From: Euptelea pleiosperma
Lineage: Eukaryota; Streptophyta; Magnoliopsida; Ranunculales; Eupteleaceae
DNA length: 64,000 nt
Direction of reading: 5' to 3'
NCBI GenBank assembly: GCA_035048495.1
Contig: CM068553.1
Span: forward strand, 15,129,190 to 15,193,189
The notes beneath the pieces are model-generated. The model ran no database searches. It saw only the letters and a list, made by a program, of their open reading frames with translations, and was not told the origin of the DNA. The position numbers and the translations under genes were made by a program. Positions 35,740 to 47,564 of the stretch are shown here, piece by piece (position 1 is the first letter of the stretch; each line of letters starts with the position of its first letter).

Positions 35740-37236
35740 ATGCATACCAGATCGAAAGACACCTCTGCTAGGCAAGAAGGCGGCGAGGAGGGGATAGTTA
35801 GTCTAGGAGTCCAAAGGATGTTGGACCGAGTCCTTACCGAGATGCAGAAGATGAGGGAGGAAGTAGAAAGCATCAAGAAAGAGAACTGCCAGTTGCGGCA
35901 GCAAATTTTGGAAGACACGATCAATCGGGACGATACACCGAGAGACTGAGAGAGCGAAGGAAAGGGCAATGTGCTGAGAGTAGGAGAAGAGCAGGAGCAG
36001 AGCTCCAATCGACAGGGAGATGATCACCGAGAAAGTATAACTTGGGGGCGAGATGCGGCTTGTGATCAGCAGTCGCTTGCCCGAGACACGACCGACCAAG
36101 AATGAGTCAACTTATGGAAAACGTAATGGAGATGATTCAGTTAAACCGGGACACCAGGCTAGTAGTCGGCGAGAAGACGGCTACAAGAGCCGCTAGAGAC
36201 GCACTATGGGGGTTGAGATCATCACCATTCTTGGAGGAAGTTTTGAGATTCGAGATCCCCAAGAAATTCCAACAGCCAAAGTTCGAACTCTACGACGGGA
36301 CCTCGGACCCTATCGATCACTTGTTCCACTACCGGCAGGCCATGGTGTTGTGGGATGTACCCTCGTTCGACCGTTTGCTGTGCCGAATGTTTCTAGCTAG
36401 CCTGAACGGGAACGCCTTGGTATGGTTCTACACCCTCAGCGAAGGGTCGATCAGGAATTTTAGGGTCTTGGAGGATATCTTCGCCACGAAGTACATCCAC
36501 CAGAGGAAGAGGATGCAATGCGTCACTTCCCTCTTGAATGTCAAGCAGACGAAAGGAGAATCACTTCGGGACTACATGACCTGCTTCAAGAAGGCGGTCG
36601 CGCAAGTCGACCATTTGGAATAATGTACGGCTCTTCGTTGTACAAGTCGGTGTGCTAGTGGGGTCTCGGGCACACGAGGTTCTAGTGGTCCGAAACCCAT
36701 CCCGGCTTGAAGATGCGTACCAGACGCTTGAAGAACGCATCCGAGTTGAGGAGGCTATATCAGCTCGGGCCGAGCCCACTAAAGTAAAGGTCAACGAGGT
36801 GGGGTCTTCTGTCGGAAAAGGAGGAGGAAAGAGAGACTAGTCGAATACAAGAGATCGGAGAAGAGAGAGATTCAAAAAATAGAAGGCCGATGGGTCGAGA
36901 GAATATACACCATTGAACGATAAGAGATCAATTATCCTAGAGAGAATCCGGGAGAAGGGTTGCTTCAAGACCCCTAAGACAACTTATGTCGATCAGCCCG
37001 ACAAGCCGTTTTGCGCATACCACAGGGCAAGAGATCACCCCACAGATGAATGTTATGCCTTGATGAATCTACTGCAATACTTGGTGAACCAAGGGCACCT
37101 CGACCACTTTGTGGGTCGAGAAGACGGGGAGGAAGAAGAGGCTGACCCGAGGATCGATCGGGAGGATAGAAGACAACCGAGAGGTGTGATCAATATGATT
37201 TACATCGTATCGACCGACACCCGGAACGCTCACTGA
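35740..37236 (+). pseudogene. Tat element gag (broken)
   Basis: 35740-35949 gives an N-terminal piece with a coiled-coil-like stretch (REEVESIKKENCQLRQQ). After stops, 36102-36623 gives the retrotransposon gag domain (FEIPKKFQQPKFELYDGTSD, DPIDHLFHYRQAM). 36913-37236 holds a zinc-knuckle-like CAYHRARDHPTDEC. Gag would form the virus-like particle. At least two stops and frame changes separate the pieces. Confidence 0.85.
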
Positions 37237-37254
37237 GAAAAAATTAGGAGGACT

Positions 37255-40200
37255 ATGAGCATCCGAGAAGTGATGGAGGTCTTGACTGACACCAGGATGG
37301 TGATGCCTGAGACGATAGTCGACCTATCCCTGAGAATGAAGGTATGGTTCTCTAATCGAGATCTGGAACAGGTGGTTGGTCCTCACGACGACGCCTTGGT
37401 CATCTCCCTCGATATAGGAAATTTCTCCGTCAAGAGAATCCTCGTAGATTGTGGCAGCTCCGTTGAGATCATGTTCAAGTCGGCTTTTGACAACATGAGC
37501 ATTAGTCGGACCGCTTTAGAACCCTCCAGAGCTACAATCTATGGATTCAATGGGGCCGCCTCAGAACCGATAGGAGAAATCGTGTTACCGATATCGGCAG
37601 GGCCGGTGACGTTGATGACGAGATTTCTGATAGTCGATTCTCTGGTCAGCGTACAATGTTATAATGGGAAGGCGATGGGTGCACGGCATGAAGGCAGTAC
37701 CATCAACCTATTATCAGACAATCCGATTCCCCACACCTTCGGGATTGTATGAGATCAGAGGAGACTAAGGGGCGGCTTAGAGATGTCAAGCTGCCATGAT
37801 CAGAGACGGGCGGAACGCCCATTCGACGAAAGATAAACAAGTCGGCCCCTCGACCAAATAACAATCATAGTCGGCTCTTGATTCGGTGCCTGCGAGGGGC
37901 AAAAGCATAGAGGAGATTGAGCCAATGGAGCTACGGGGTGAGGGGGAGAGGAAGATCACATATATCGGTTCTGAGTTGAGCTGAGAAGAGAAATAGTTGA
38001 CAACAGACTTTCTGAGAAAGAATGCTGACATGTTCGCATGATCAATGAATGATATGCTGGGTATAGATCCCAACGTGATAAGCCACTGACTAAACGTGAA
38101 AGAAGGGTCAACCCCGGTCAAACAGAGAGTCCGAAGAATTTCACCAAAAGTGACAATGACGGTAACTGCTGAGGTCGACCGACTGGCCGAGGCGGGGATC
38201 ATCGAGGAAGTTCAATGTCCCGAATGGATAGCCAACATAGTTGTCGTACCAAAGAAAAATGGGAAGGTCAGAGTTTGTATCGATTTCACGGACCTGGACA
38301 GATTCTATCGGAAAGACAGTTACATCATGCCCCGAGTTGACGAATTAGTGGATCGGACGGCCTGTTTCGAGATGTTATCTTTCATGGACGGCTACTCGGG
38401 GTATAACCAGATACTGATGCATGAAAGCGATCGAGAGAAAATAGCATTTTATACTGACTGATGAACTTTTTACTTTCGGCGCATGCCTTTCGGTCTGAAA
38501 AATGCTGGAGCCACATATCAAAGGTTGATGGAGAATATGTTCCTAGATAAACTCGAAAAAATGATGGAAGTCTACATCGATGATATGTTGGTGAAAAGCA
38601 TCAGTCGGCAACACCACCTAGAAGATCTGGAGGAAACTTTCTGAGTACTGAGAGAGTATCGGATGAAATTAAACCCGGAAAAGTGCACATTCGGGTTGTC
38701 GTCAGGGAAATATCTTGGTCACAACGTGACTAAGAGAGGAATCGAGGTGAATCCGGATCAGATCCGAGCACTCTTAGACATGCCGAATCCGAGTAACAAG
38801 AAACAAGTACAAAAGTTGGCCGGGATGGTAGCGGCTTTGAACCGATTCATCTCGAAATCATCAGACATGTGTCGACCACTATTCCACATTCTCAGAAAGC
38901 AGAGCATGTTTGAGTGGACAGAGGAATGTAGCAAGGCTTTCCAGAGTCTGAAGGAGTATCTCGGAAAGGCCCCCATCTTGTCGAAACCAGAGCTAGAGGA
39001 ACAGTTGTCATTATATATCGTCGTCTCGGACTGTGCTCTAAGTTCGGTGCTAATCCGCGAAGAAGAAGGCAAAGAGGGACCGGTGTACTTCCTGAGCAAG
39101 ACCCTCCTAGATGTCAAGACTTGATATACGCGGATTGAGAAGGCTGGATTAGCTCTAATGTTCTCGGCGTACAGACTAAGACCCTACTTTCAAGCACATC
39201 CTATCGTTGTGATCACAAACCTTCCGTTGAAAAATGTGCTGACAAAATTTGAGAAGTCAGGGAGGATGGAGAAATGGGCAGTCGCCTTGGAACAATATGA
39301 CATCACTTATAAGCTGAGGACAGTCGAGAAATGGGCAGTCGCCGACTTTCTAGCCGACTTCCCTGTTGAAGATCCACTCTGGGAGGAAGATCAGGAGTCG
39401 GAGCAAAATGAGGAAGAGATGGAAGATGTTACAATTGCCGAACTTCGGATGGCAAGCGAAGTCGGAGTAGAAGATGTTACAATTTTCAGTAATTCTCAAC
39501 TGGTCGTCAACCAGGTGAACGGTTCCTTCGTGACAAGGAACGAGAGGATGGCGAAGTATCTGGAGGTTATCGGACGGGTTATGGGACAGTTCAAAACAGC
39601 CAAGATCCACCACACGAACATGGGAGAGAACCAACATGCCAATGCCCTGGCATATGTGGCCGCCATGCTAGGAGGGACTGAGAAAAGAACCATCTCCATT
39701 GAATTCCAAAGTAGCCCGAGCATAGAACTAGAAGACGTAGAGATGGAAACTTGCAACCAAGCAGAGACGACCAATACCTGGATGACTCCTATAATAGCAT
39801 ATCTGGTCGGCGGGATTAGGAATCCCGATCGAAAAATGGCTAGATGGATAGAACAGAAAGCCCGTCGCTATCAGATGCTCGGGGGCGAGTTATACCGGGA
39901 TTCGGCCAGAAGGCCATTGTTAAAATGCATAACCCAGGAACAAGCTTAACTTATCATGGCCAAGATATATGAGGGAGAATGCGGTAACCATTCAGGAGGA
40001 CGATCATTGACCCACAAAGCATGGGCTTAGGGCTATTACTTGCCATATATGCAGGAAGATGCAAAGAAGTACGTCAGAAAATACGAGAAGTGTCAAAAAC
40101 ATGCTCCGACTATCCGAGGACCAGCTGCGAAGCTGAACCCCGTGGTTAGTCTATGACCGTTTGCACTTTGGGGGTTAGATATCGTCGGCCCTCTACCCAT

Positions 40201-40859
40201 GGCCCCAGGAAAAAGGTAGTTATTGCTGGTAGCAACCGACTACTTTACGAAATGGGTGGAAGTCGCGGCCCTACAACAGGTCCGAGAGCAAGAGGTGGAG
40301 AAATTCCTTTGGGAGAAAATTATCACCAGATTCGGCCTCCCTTATGCGTTCATCTCGGACAACGAGTCACAATTCCGAGGACGGAAGGTAAAAAACTTCT
40401 ACAAAAGGTTTAATATTAAATAATTGTTCTCGGCGCCCATGTACCCACGGGGAAATGGACAGGCGGAGGGCTCGAACAAGACTATCGACGAAAATCTGAA
40501 AAGACGGCTAGAAAGTGCTAAAGGGATGGGCCAAGATACTATACAGTGTCCAATGGGCCTATTGGACTACACCACGGACCGGGAATGGAGACTCCCCATT
40601 CGCATTGGCATTCGGCATGGTGGCAATCATCCCATCCGAGATGGTTGTTAACACCTCTTGGCACATGTCGGTAGAAACCAAAGTCGGCTTCCAAATACAG
40701 AAGTTCGACATTGATATGACAGAAAAAAGAAGGGAGTCGGCTAGAATAAAACTGGAGAGCTATCATCAGTCTCTGAAGAGATGGTATCAACGGAAGGTAA
40801 AGCCTAGGAGCTTCCAACAGGGCGATCTAATTTTACTGAAAGTATTCCCGAATACCTGA
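37255..40859 (+). pseudogene. Tat element pol: protease, RT, RNase H, integrase (broken)
   Basis: Protease 37255-37752 has LVDCGSSVEIMF, where Cys replaces the usual Thr or Gly after Asp. RT runs 38096 to about 38720 (VPKKNGKVRVCIDF, RRMPFGLKNAGATYQ, VYIDDMLVKS), with tandem TGA TGA at 38459-38464 and a TGA near 38641. RNase H runs to about 39390. A second, partial archaeal-type RNase H is at 39440-39690 (SNSQLVVNQVNGSF). Integrase is at about 39980-40850 (GLDIVGPLP, ISDNESQFRG, GNGQAEGSNKT), split by several stops. Most stops fit CGA to TGA changes. Confidence 0.88.
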
Positions 40860-41045
40860 TAAAAGAACGCCGGGAAGTTAGCTATGAATTAGGAAGGACC
40901 CTACAGAATTAGAAAAGTTGGCGTTGGAGGGAGTTACTACTTGAAAACCCTAAACGCCAAATTCTTCGAAAAGCCATAGAATGTACAAAATTTGAAAAAG
41001 TTTATCAATAAAGGCAACCCTATGAACGGACTAAAGATTTATGTA

Positions 41046-41412
41046 TTGGCTTCAGCCATCCGAATGAACTGGACTGGCTTTGGCCGTCCAACCGAACGGG
41101 ACTAGCTTCAGCCGTCCAAAATGAACGTGACTGAATTCGGCCGTCCAACTAAATGGGACTGGCTTCGACCATCCAAATAAACTGGACTGGCTTCGGCGGT
41201 CCAAAATGAACGGGACTAGCTTCGGCTGTCCAAATAAATGGGACTGGGTTCAGCTGTCCAAACCGAACGAGTTTGGCTTCAGCCATTCGAATGAATGGGA
41301 CTGGCTTCGGCTTTCCAACTGAATGGGATTGGCTTTGGCTGTCCAACCAAATGGGACTGGCTTCGGCCGTCCAACCAAACGAGACTGGCTTCGACCATCC
41401 ATACAAATGGGA
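41046..41412 (+). repeat. Minisatellite in the Tat element 3' region
   Basis: About twelve imperfect units of roughly 30 bp around GGGACTGGCTTCGGCCGTCC, each followed by a short A/C-rich spacer. It lies between integrase and the antisense frame, where Tat elements often carry tandem repeats. Confidence 0.85.
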
Positions 41413-41801
41413 CAATGAATAAATATAAATAAAACGGATGTTAAAACATAATGAAGAGAGCAAAGGCAGATACGTCGGCTACACGGCCATAATAATGCAT
41501 AACAATACATCAGCCAAACGGCCATAATAAACACAATTTCAAAAACATACAATTATAAAACAATCACAAGTTGCGAAGATAACAAGCATAAAACAGATAA
41601 TGTATGCATAATCTGTCAATCGAAGGCCTAAACATAAATAACAATAAAAAGCATTAAGGCCAATCGAATGGCTTGAAAGTATTTAAAGTGTTAAGAGAGT
41701 ATTAAAATGTATACGGCCAATCGAAGAGCCAAAAGATAATGTATAACGGCCACACGACCAAGAGAAAAAAATAGGAGAAGGCCAACGGCCGAAAACTGAA
41801 C

Positions 41802-44224
41802 CTAGTCATCAGTAACGATCTCCAAAGCCGGGAGCTCGGGTGTCGGGACTTGAGGTGCCGGAACTTCAGGTGTCGTGACGTCAGGTGCCGTGACCTCAAC
41901 GATTTCTAGCCCAGCATGTTCGACTGCTTGAGCAAGGGCAGTCAGACCATTGGCTAGCTCGTCTCTAGCAACCGTTGTCCGGGGAATCGACGGAACATCA
42001 CGGGTCTTCAAGAGCTTCGAGATCTCGCATCGGGCTTCATCCCGCTGACGTTTGTACTTGTCAGCATGAGCGGCCCATTTGGTGATGATGTCATTGGCAT
42101 GAGCCTCGAGTTTGGCCCAGAGCACGGCCTCCTTCTCGACCTCCATCTCGGCCTCAAACTCCTTTCGAAGGCCAGCCTCCTCTTCTCGAGCTCTCGGATT
42201 ATCCCTGACAGGCGATGCTTCTCAACGTTGGCATCGTTAAGCTCTTTGCAGGCGTGCTCATTTTGAGCCGAGAGCTCCTTCTCAGCAGCCTTTACAGCCG
42301 CCAACTCGCTTGAAGAGCCTCCTTCTCGGCCTATAAAGTCTTGGTCTCCTCGGTGAACTGAGTGAACATCGTTGGGAATGAGTTGAGAGTCTGAAAATTA
42401 AAAAGAATGTTAGAACGAATAATGATGAGAATGATAACGATAACGAAAGGAAAAAGTTAACGTAATGATAGAAGAAATTACCAAAGCCATGCCTTGGTAG
42501 AAATTATCTACGACAAAGTCCATGGGGGCCCGCATGAATGTGCGATCATCCGTCGGGGTGCGACTAATGTCGTCGATGATCTGAGTAACAGTCGCGTCCT
42601 TCACCACGCTCTGGTCGACTTTGATCGGCACGCCGTCCCTAGACTTATAGATGGGCTTCCAGTCTGGGGCTACCCGAGCTGAGCGAGGATTGACTCCGGA
42701 GTTGGATCCTCGGATGACGAAGCCCCCGGCTGCACGAGGCCGAGAGGGAGGTGGGGGAGCAACGGATGATTTCCTCACTTGTCGGGGAGTCGAAGCCGCG
42801 GTTGAAGTAGGTACGGCCTGGACGACCTAAGGAGGGGCCGGTGGAGAACTGGAGGCCCCAGCATCTCGGAGGTGCTTTGCAGCAGCTCGAGGAAGTGCCT
42901 CCCCGTACCGCTTTCGGGAGCAAGCCAGAACCTTCATAAGGGGGAGAGGAGTCGGCTATAGGACCAGAGATGTTCAGTCTCGTCATCTCTTGGGTGTGAA
43001 GAAGGTCCCGAAAATACTGCTCGGAGAGGAGGGGTTCGACAGTCGGGTTTTCTCCGATAGAAATATTCGAAAGACTACACCAAATAAGAGAACGCAGGAG
43101 GTAATGGACGATGAAACGGGCGACTAAGAGATCCAGACGAGGATGAATCAAAGTCTACAGTAATAATGTTCTAAGTTGGGTGTACCTCGGACACGTCTTC
43201 GGCGGCCTGGGAATCAATCGGGGTGCCGAAAAATTTCAGAGAAAAGTCGGCTTCAGGGGAGGCCTGGGGAATTGGCTCCTCCCCTTGAGACCCCACTTGA
43301 TCCTCTGCCTCTCGAGCTTGACTCTCGAGGATGAATCTTCGCCTCTCAGCTTTGGTGAGAAGCCGGTAAGTCAGCTCAGAGTCGGGCACCCTCTCTTGTA
43401 GCTCTTCCTCTGAAGGGGGTTGAGCCTCGAAATGGTAGCCTCGTTCATTAAGTTCGACGAGGCGCTGTTAGACGTTGGACGGGAGTGTCCGAAGAGCAAT
43501 GCACAATGGAAGGATAGCCTTGGGAAGTCCCTAAGACGAGTTGTCGGGACGAGCTGCATGAAAACAAAAAGGTCATTAGTCAAGATATTGTATTGATATC
43601 ACTCAGAAAGATAGAAGAGAGGCCCAGGAAGTATCTCGAACCCCAAAGTTCCTATTGGCAAGTGGGGCCCATGGTCGCCAGGCCCTCTTTCCCATGCGCT
43701 CGAGACAAAAAGAGGAAAACGTTGCCACCCCTTGTCACTATCTTGGATGGCCTCTAGAATGGGGACCATGCTTGGCCGAGTGGCCAGGAAGTATAGAGGA
43801 GACCCGCAGGTCTCAGAATCGCCCCTCTTGGACTTCAGAACCACCTTGATGTAGTGTTGACGACAGACATCGTCCAAGGTGATTGCTCGGCCCCAGTATG
43901 TTCGTATACGATCCAACGCCTGAAGAGCACACCAAAAGTTACCAGACATCCGGTCTGGGGCTACTCAATAAAAGTTAGGAGTTCACGGGCAAATGACGAA
44001 AGAGGGAGAGAGAGGCCGGCATCTAGCTGGCCGACTATAATGCAGATGGTGTCGGGGTGAATCACTGTGTGGTGAGAGTAGCGAGTACAAGAGGGGACAT
44101 AACGAAGACTAACGTCACTGAGAATTCTATAACATTCCCGGACGTACTCCAAGTAGGGACTGACTTGAGACTCAGTGTCGGAGTCTCGGAGAGAATGACT
44201 ATCGGAGGATGAGGTAGCCGACAT
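41802..44224 (-). pseudogene. Antisense reading frame of the Tat element (broken)
   Basis: Runs opposite to gag-pol. Likely start is ATG at 44224 (MSATSSSDSHSLRDSDTESQ). The first segment has LSLPLSSFARELLTF. After a stop and frame change near 43961, 43949-43599 continues RMSGNFWCALQALDRI and FPLFVSSAWERG. More open pieces follow at 43583-42410. The last, 42304-41802, is Glu/Lys/Arg-rich and ends in a Pro/Val/Thr-rich tail (EVPAPQVPTPELP). Antisense frames downstream of pol are known in Tat elements such as Retand and Grande. The order and the plant transposon-protein-like central part fit that. The function is not known. Introns may account for some breaks. Confidence 0.6.
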
Positions 44225-44657
44225 AACGAAAAATTTACTAAAGTGAGAGAGTACCTCGGAGCAAGATATCCGACTAAAAAGATATGGGATTCGAGTGATC
44301 CTAGTAAAAGTGCCGAGTAAGCCGAGAAGGTCAAGAGCAAGAAGAAAATGAAAATCGCAGAAGAGGATTTTACAACAGATAAAAGTAAGAATGAACAGTG
44401 GAGATCTATTTATACTGTGAGGGTAATTATGATTTTCGACAGCATGTACGGATATTGATGGGACGTCTGGAGAACTGCCAGTATGAACCAATGAGAGAAT
44501 GACACGTGGCATTGGCATTTAATACCGGGTCAAATCGAAGAGACGTCGCCGAAATACGAAGCGACGGAGAAAGGATAGCATGACACGTGTGAACCTTCTC
44601 AGGATTCGTGTAGTGGGCCCATAGTCGGGCACTCCACGAACCCCGAGAGGGGGCGAT

Positions 44658-45445
44658 TGTAGGGGGTATTTTCATACGGTACACGTGGTTTCTTAAAATG
44701 ATTTGGCCCATAATACTTTGACCGAATGTCTGACTTATGCACAACGACGATTTGGCCGTCGCGATAATGGATAACAATGAATGTCTAGCCAACTATATTT
44801 GGTTGGCCGACTCTAGCACAATGATGGGTTGGCAGACTTTATATTGACGAAGATTTGGTTGACTAGGCCGACCCGTACACAATGAAAGGTTGACCGTCTT
44901 GGGATGAGGAAGTGCTGATCGATTAGAACATTATGAAGGTCACGGCTAGTCGGCCAAATGGAAAGCAGAGCCTGAGCAACGAACGGGAAACAACCACCTA
45001 TTGTACTTCCCAAGCAAAACAACGATCTACAACATGTCACATATAAGACAAAGATATCCAGATTGATTGGTACAACCTCTATCATGCTCTTGGACACGTA
45101 AGGGGTCACACATCCTATGAATAGAAAGCTACAGTAAGAGGGAAAGCAAGCAATCTAGGGGAAGAGGTGGGGAAGGAAAGATTGGAGAGGGTTTAGAAGA
45201 ATTCTGACTTAAACATCGGAGGCTCTATGGTGGATTTCCCACCAACGGAGTTGTTTTACAGGTAGCGTCGGACGTGTTGGATAAGAAGGCGGGCTAGCTG
45301 GCAAGCTTATCAGATTACTCGGGAGTAGAGACGATCACCTCGAGTCAGACATCTGCTTGGTCGGCGGATCAGTTGAATCAGGCTGATTTAGAGGATATCT
45401 GATCTAGTGCGTATTTCAAGGGGGGTGTGGAATTTTTCCCCTACA
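44658..45445 (+). repeat. 3' LTR of the Tat element (788 bp)
   Basis: Begins TGTAGGGGGTATTTTC directly after the purine tract and ends TTTTTCCCCTACA. Compared with the 5' LTR it keeps better terminal inverted symmetry and has a small deletion near 44700. Confidence 0.92.
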
Positions 45446-45929
45446 GTCACTTAATTCAATCGGGGCTATTTCGTGTTCCCATTTTACTAACTAGATGTCA
45501 GTTACGAATTTTTAACAATTTCTTATTTTGTTTCAAGTTTTTCTTCTATTTGTAAAATAGAACCTATCTAAATTATTTGATAGAAAAATAATAAATTTTG
45601 AATACTATAAAATATAATAATCATTTCTTAGATTTCGTTTTGAATTGACCCCCAAATTATGCGATTAAGTTAGACAAAAATTAACCAATTGAGTTTTGTC
45701 GATCATTTTTAGTTAATTACGGATACTTACAAAATCACTAAAATAATATTAAACATCATTTTTTGACAAAAGTTCATTTATTAAAGTTGTTTGTCCTTAT
45801 TTATAAAACAAAACCCTTGAAGGAAATAATTATTCAACATTATTTAATTTTTGACAAAAAAGTAACGGTTTTCTACCGAATCGCGAAAATTATTTCTCAA
45901 AACACTATCAAATGAATGTTTTGGCTTAA
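45446..45929. other. AT-rich right flank of the Tat element
   Basis: Probably the continuation of the older sequence seen at 33316-34857 into which the Tat element inserted (GTCAT/GTCAC at the junctions). No gene seen. Confidence 0.4.
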
Positions 45930-46870
45930 TTGCTTTCTAGGCTCATCACCCTAAATGTTCGACACAACGCTGATGGCCCAGAACAAGTAAAAACTATGAA
46001 GTTGCGGATGTATTTCTGTTTTCTTGTTTGCTCATTAGGTCTAATAAAGAAGGGATCGAAAATGAAATTCACACAAATGACAAATTCTTTATCAAAAAGT
46101 CAATGCATCGGACCATTGACCTATCGACGTAGTCAACTTTTTGACCGACTTCATCCTTACTGTCCAACTAAAATGTAAAACAAAACTATAGAACCACCGT
46201 AAAAGTCTAATTAGTGGGAACTTTTTTGCCTCCCGAATGCTGACGACTTCATGCAAATCAAGAGCCCTCAATTAATACATTGGGGAGGTTTTCATCAATT
46301 CAACTGGGGTTCATCACTAGGTATCGATTAATGAACTTTTATGTGGTAGGCATAATTTTCTTTTATTAACATGCCATATTTTGTATTGAACCAAACAAAG
46401 AAAAATCATGTTAGACGGTGATCCTTATAATCCTATCTATACAATTTTTTAAAGCCCATAAGCAATCACTTTGTTGACTATTGAAAGTGGGTAATCAGAT
46501 CAAACGTCCGGATATAACCCACTAATGTGATGCATCAGTTATATCGACTAGCATTAGGAAAATGTTTTTTTGCTGCAGATCACTCTCTATGCAACATCTT
46601 TGCGTGCTTGCTTAAAACGGGTCATGTGGCCCACTTTCGAGTCCATTGATCCATGAATGATTGGCTCACCTCTTGATGGACCTCCATATGATGATCAGCT
46701 TGGTTGGTGATCTATAGCAATTCGATTATATACTCAAAAAAGAATGCTTCATCCAACGGCTAGAGATCATGTATAAATACGGTGTACAGATACATCGAGA
46801 TGGTGGACCTCTCATTCATGGGTTGCTGGGCCCACAAACAGTGTGCCACATAATGCTTTATTATGCACCC
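45930..46870. repeat. Duplicated spacer block X', 3' of gene C
   Basis: Aligns with 6050-6340 and 7321-7870 near gene A. It lacks the 6350-7320 insertion and so shows the empty site. Fold-back repeat phrases are present at 46620-46870. Confidence 0.65.
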
Positions 46871-47564
46871 CCACAGCCCCAAAGGAAAAGAAGGCTACCC
46901 CTCAGCGTAAATTTTCTCCCTTGTGGAAGGTTCTGAGTATTCAAAGTTCAGACTTCCACCTTGGATGGCACACACATAAGGTCCGCAACCGAGATTAAGT
47001 GGTTCCCATTTCCCATTCAAAGACCTCCAAGGCAATTATAATCTACGACACTTTTCTACACACGAGACTAATTGTCTATCAAAAATTCAATAGATCAATA
47101 GTTAACATCATTGGACCCAGTCGATTTTTTGAATATTTCAAAATTAACGTCACATCCTCAGTCCCATAATTACGGGCCATCGGATTCCAGTCTCTTGGGA
47201 TTCAAGCATTATTTGGCATACGTAAATACAATGGGTAGAAATCTTATATCAGGTTGATTTCTTATCTACGGACAGACCAAAGGGTGGGCCAATCATCCAT
47301 TCGGTCAGTAGAACTTCAGTCCATTGAATTACGTATTGCAACATTCGGGACCCAGTAGATAAAGAGTGAAGAATCTCTCATCAAAATAATTTTTGTGGTT
47401 AGGCGGCCTGAATGCATATCAGCATATATGAACATGATTGGCCCAGGCCCGCCAATCACCTGTTGAATATTTATAGATACAAGGTTAAAAAAAGACTAAT
47501 CATTTATAGAAAAGTCAAAAGATCAAATGATCTATTAGTGAAGAGATGGTTCACTAAATGATTA
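46871..47564. other. 3' flank of gene C
   Basis: Contains a degraded fold-back repeat near 47130-47310 and the immediate downstream DNA of gene C. The last 60 bases resemble 1560-1623 next to gene A (GGTTCACTAAATGAT). No gene. Confidence 0.5.

Larger units (their letters stand above)
34863..45445 (+). mobile_element. Ty3/gypsy LTR retrotransposon, Tat lineage, complete but dead
   Basis: LTRs at 34863-35655 and 44658-45445 both run TGTA...CCCCT(C/A)CA. The 5-base flanks are GTCAT and GTCAC, one mismatch. TTTTGGCGCTGTCTGTGGGA follows the 5' LTR, and a purine tract GAGAGGGGGCGAT precedes the 3' LTR. Order: gag, protease, RT, RNase H, a second RNase H-like segment, integrase, tandem repeats, antisense frame. 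The dual RNase H and antisense frame fit the Tat lineage. Many stops make it non-autonomous. Confidence 0.93.

Noticed and set aside
35583..36099. Minus-strand frames opposite gag of the Tat element
   Set aside because: Ser/Leu-rich shadows of gag; the genuine antisense frame starts only downstream of integrase.
34858..45450. Considered as an endogenous virus insertion
   Set aside because: Domain order, LTRs, dual RNase H and antisense frame fit a Tat-lineage plant retrotransposon; no envelope or movement protein seen.
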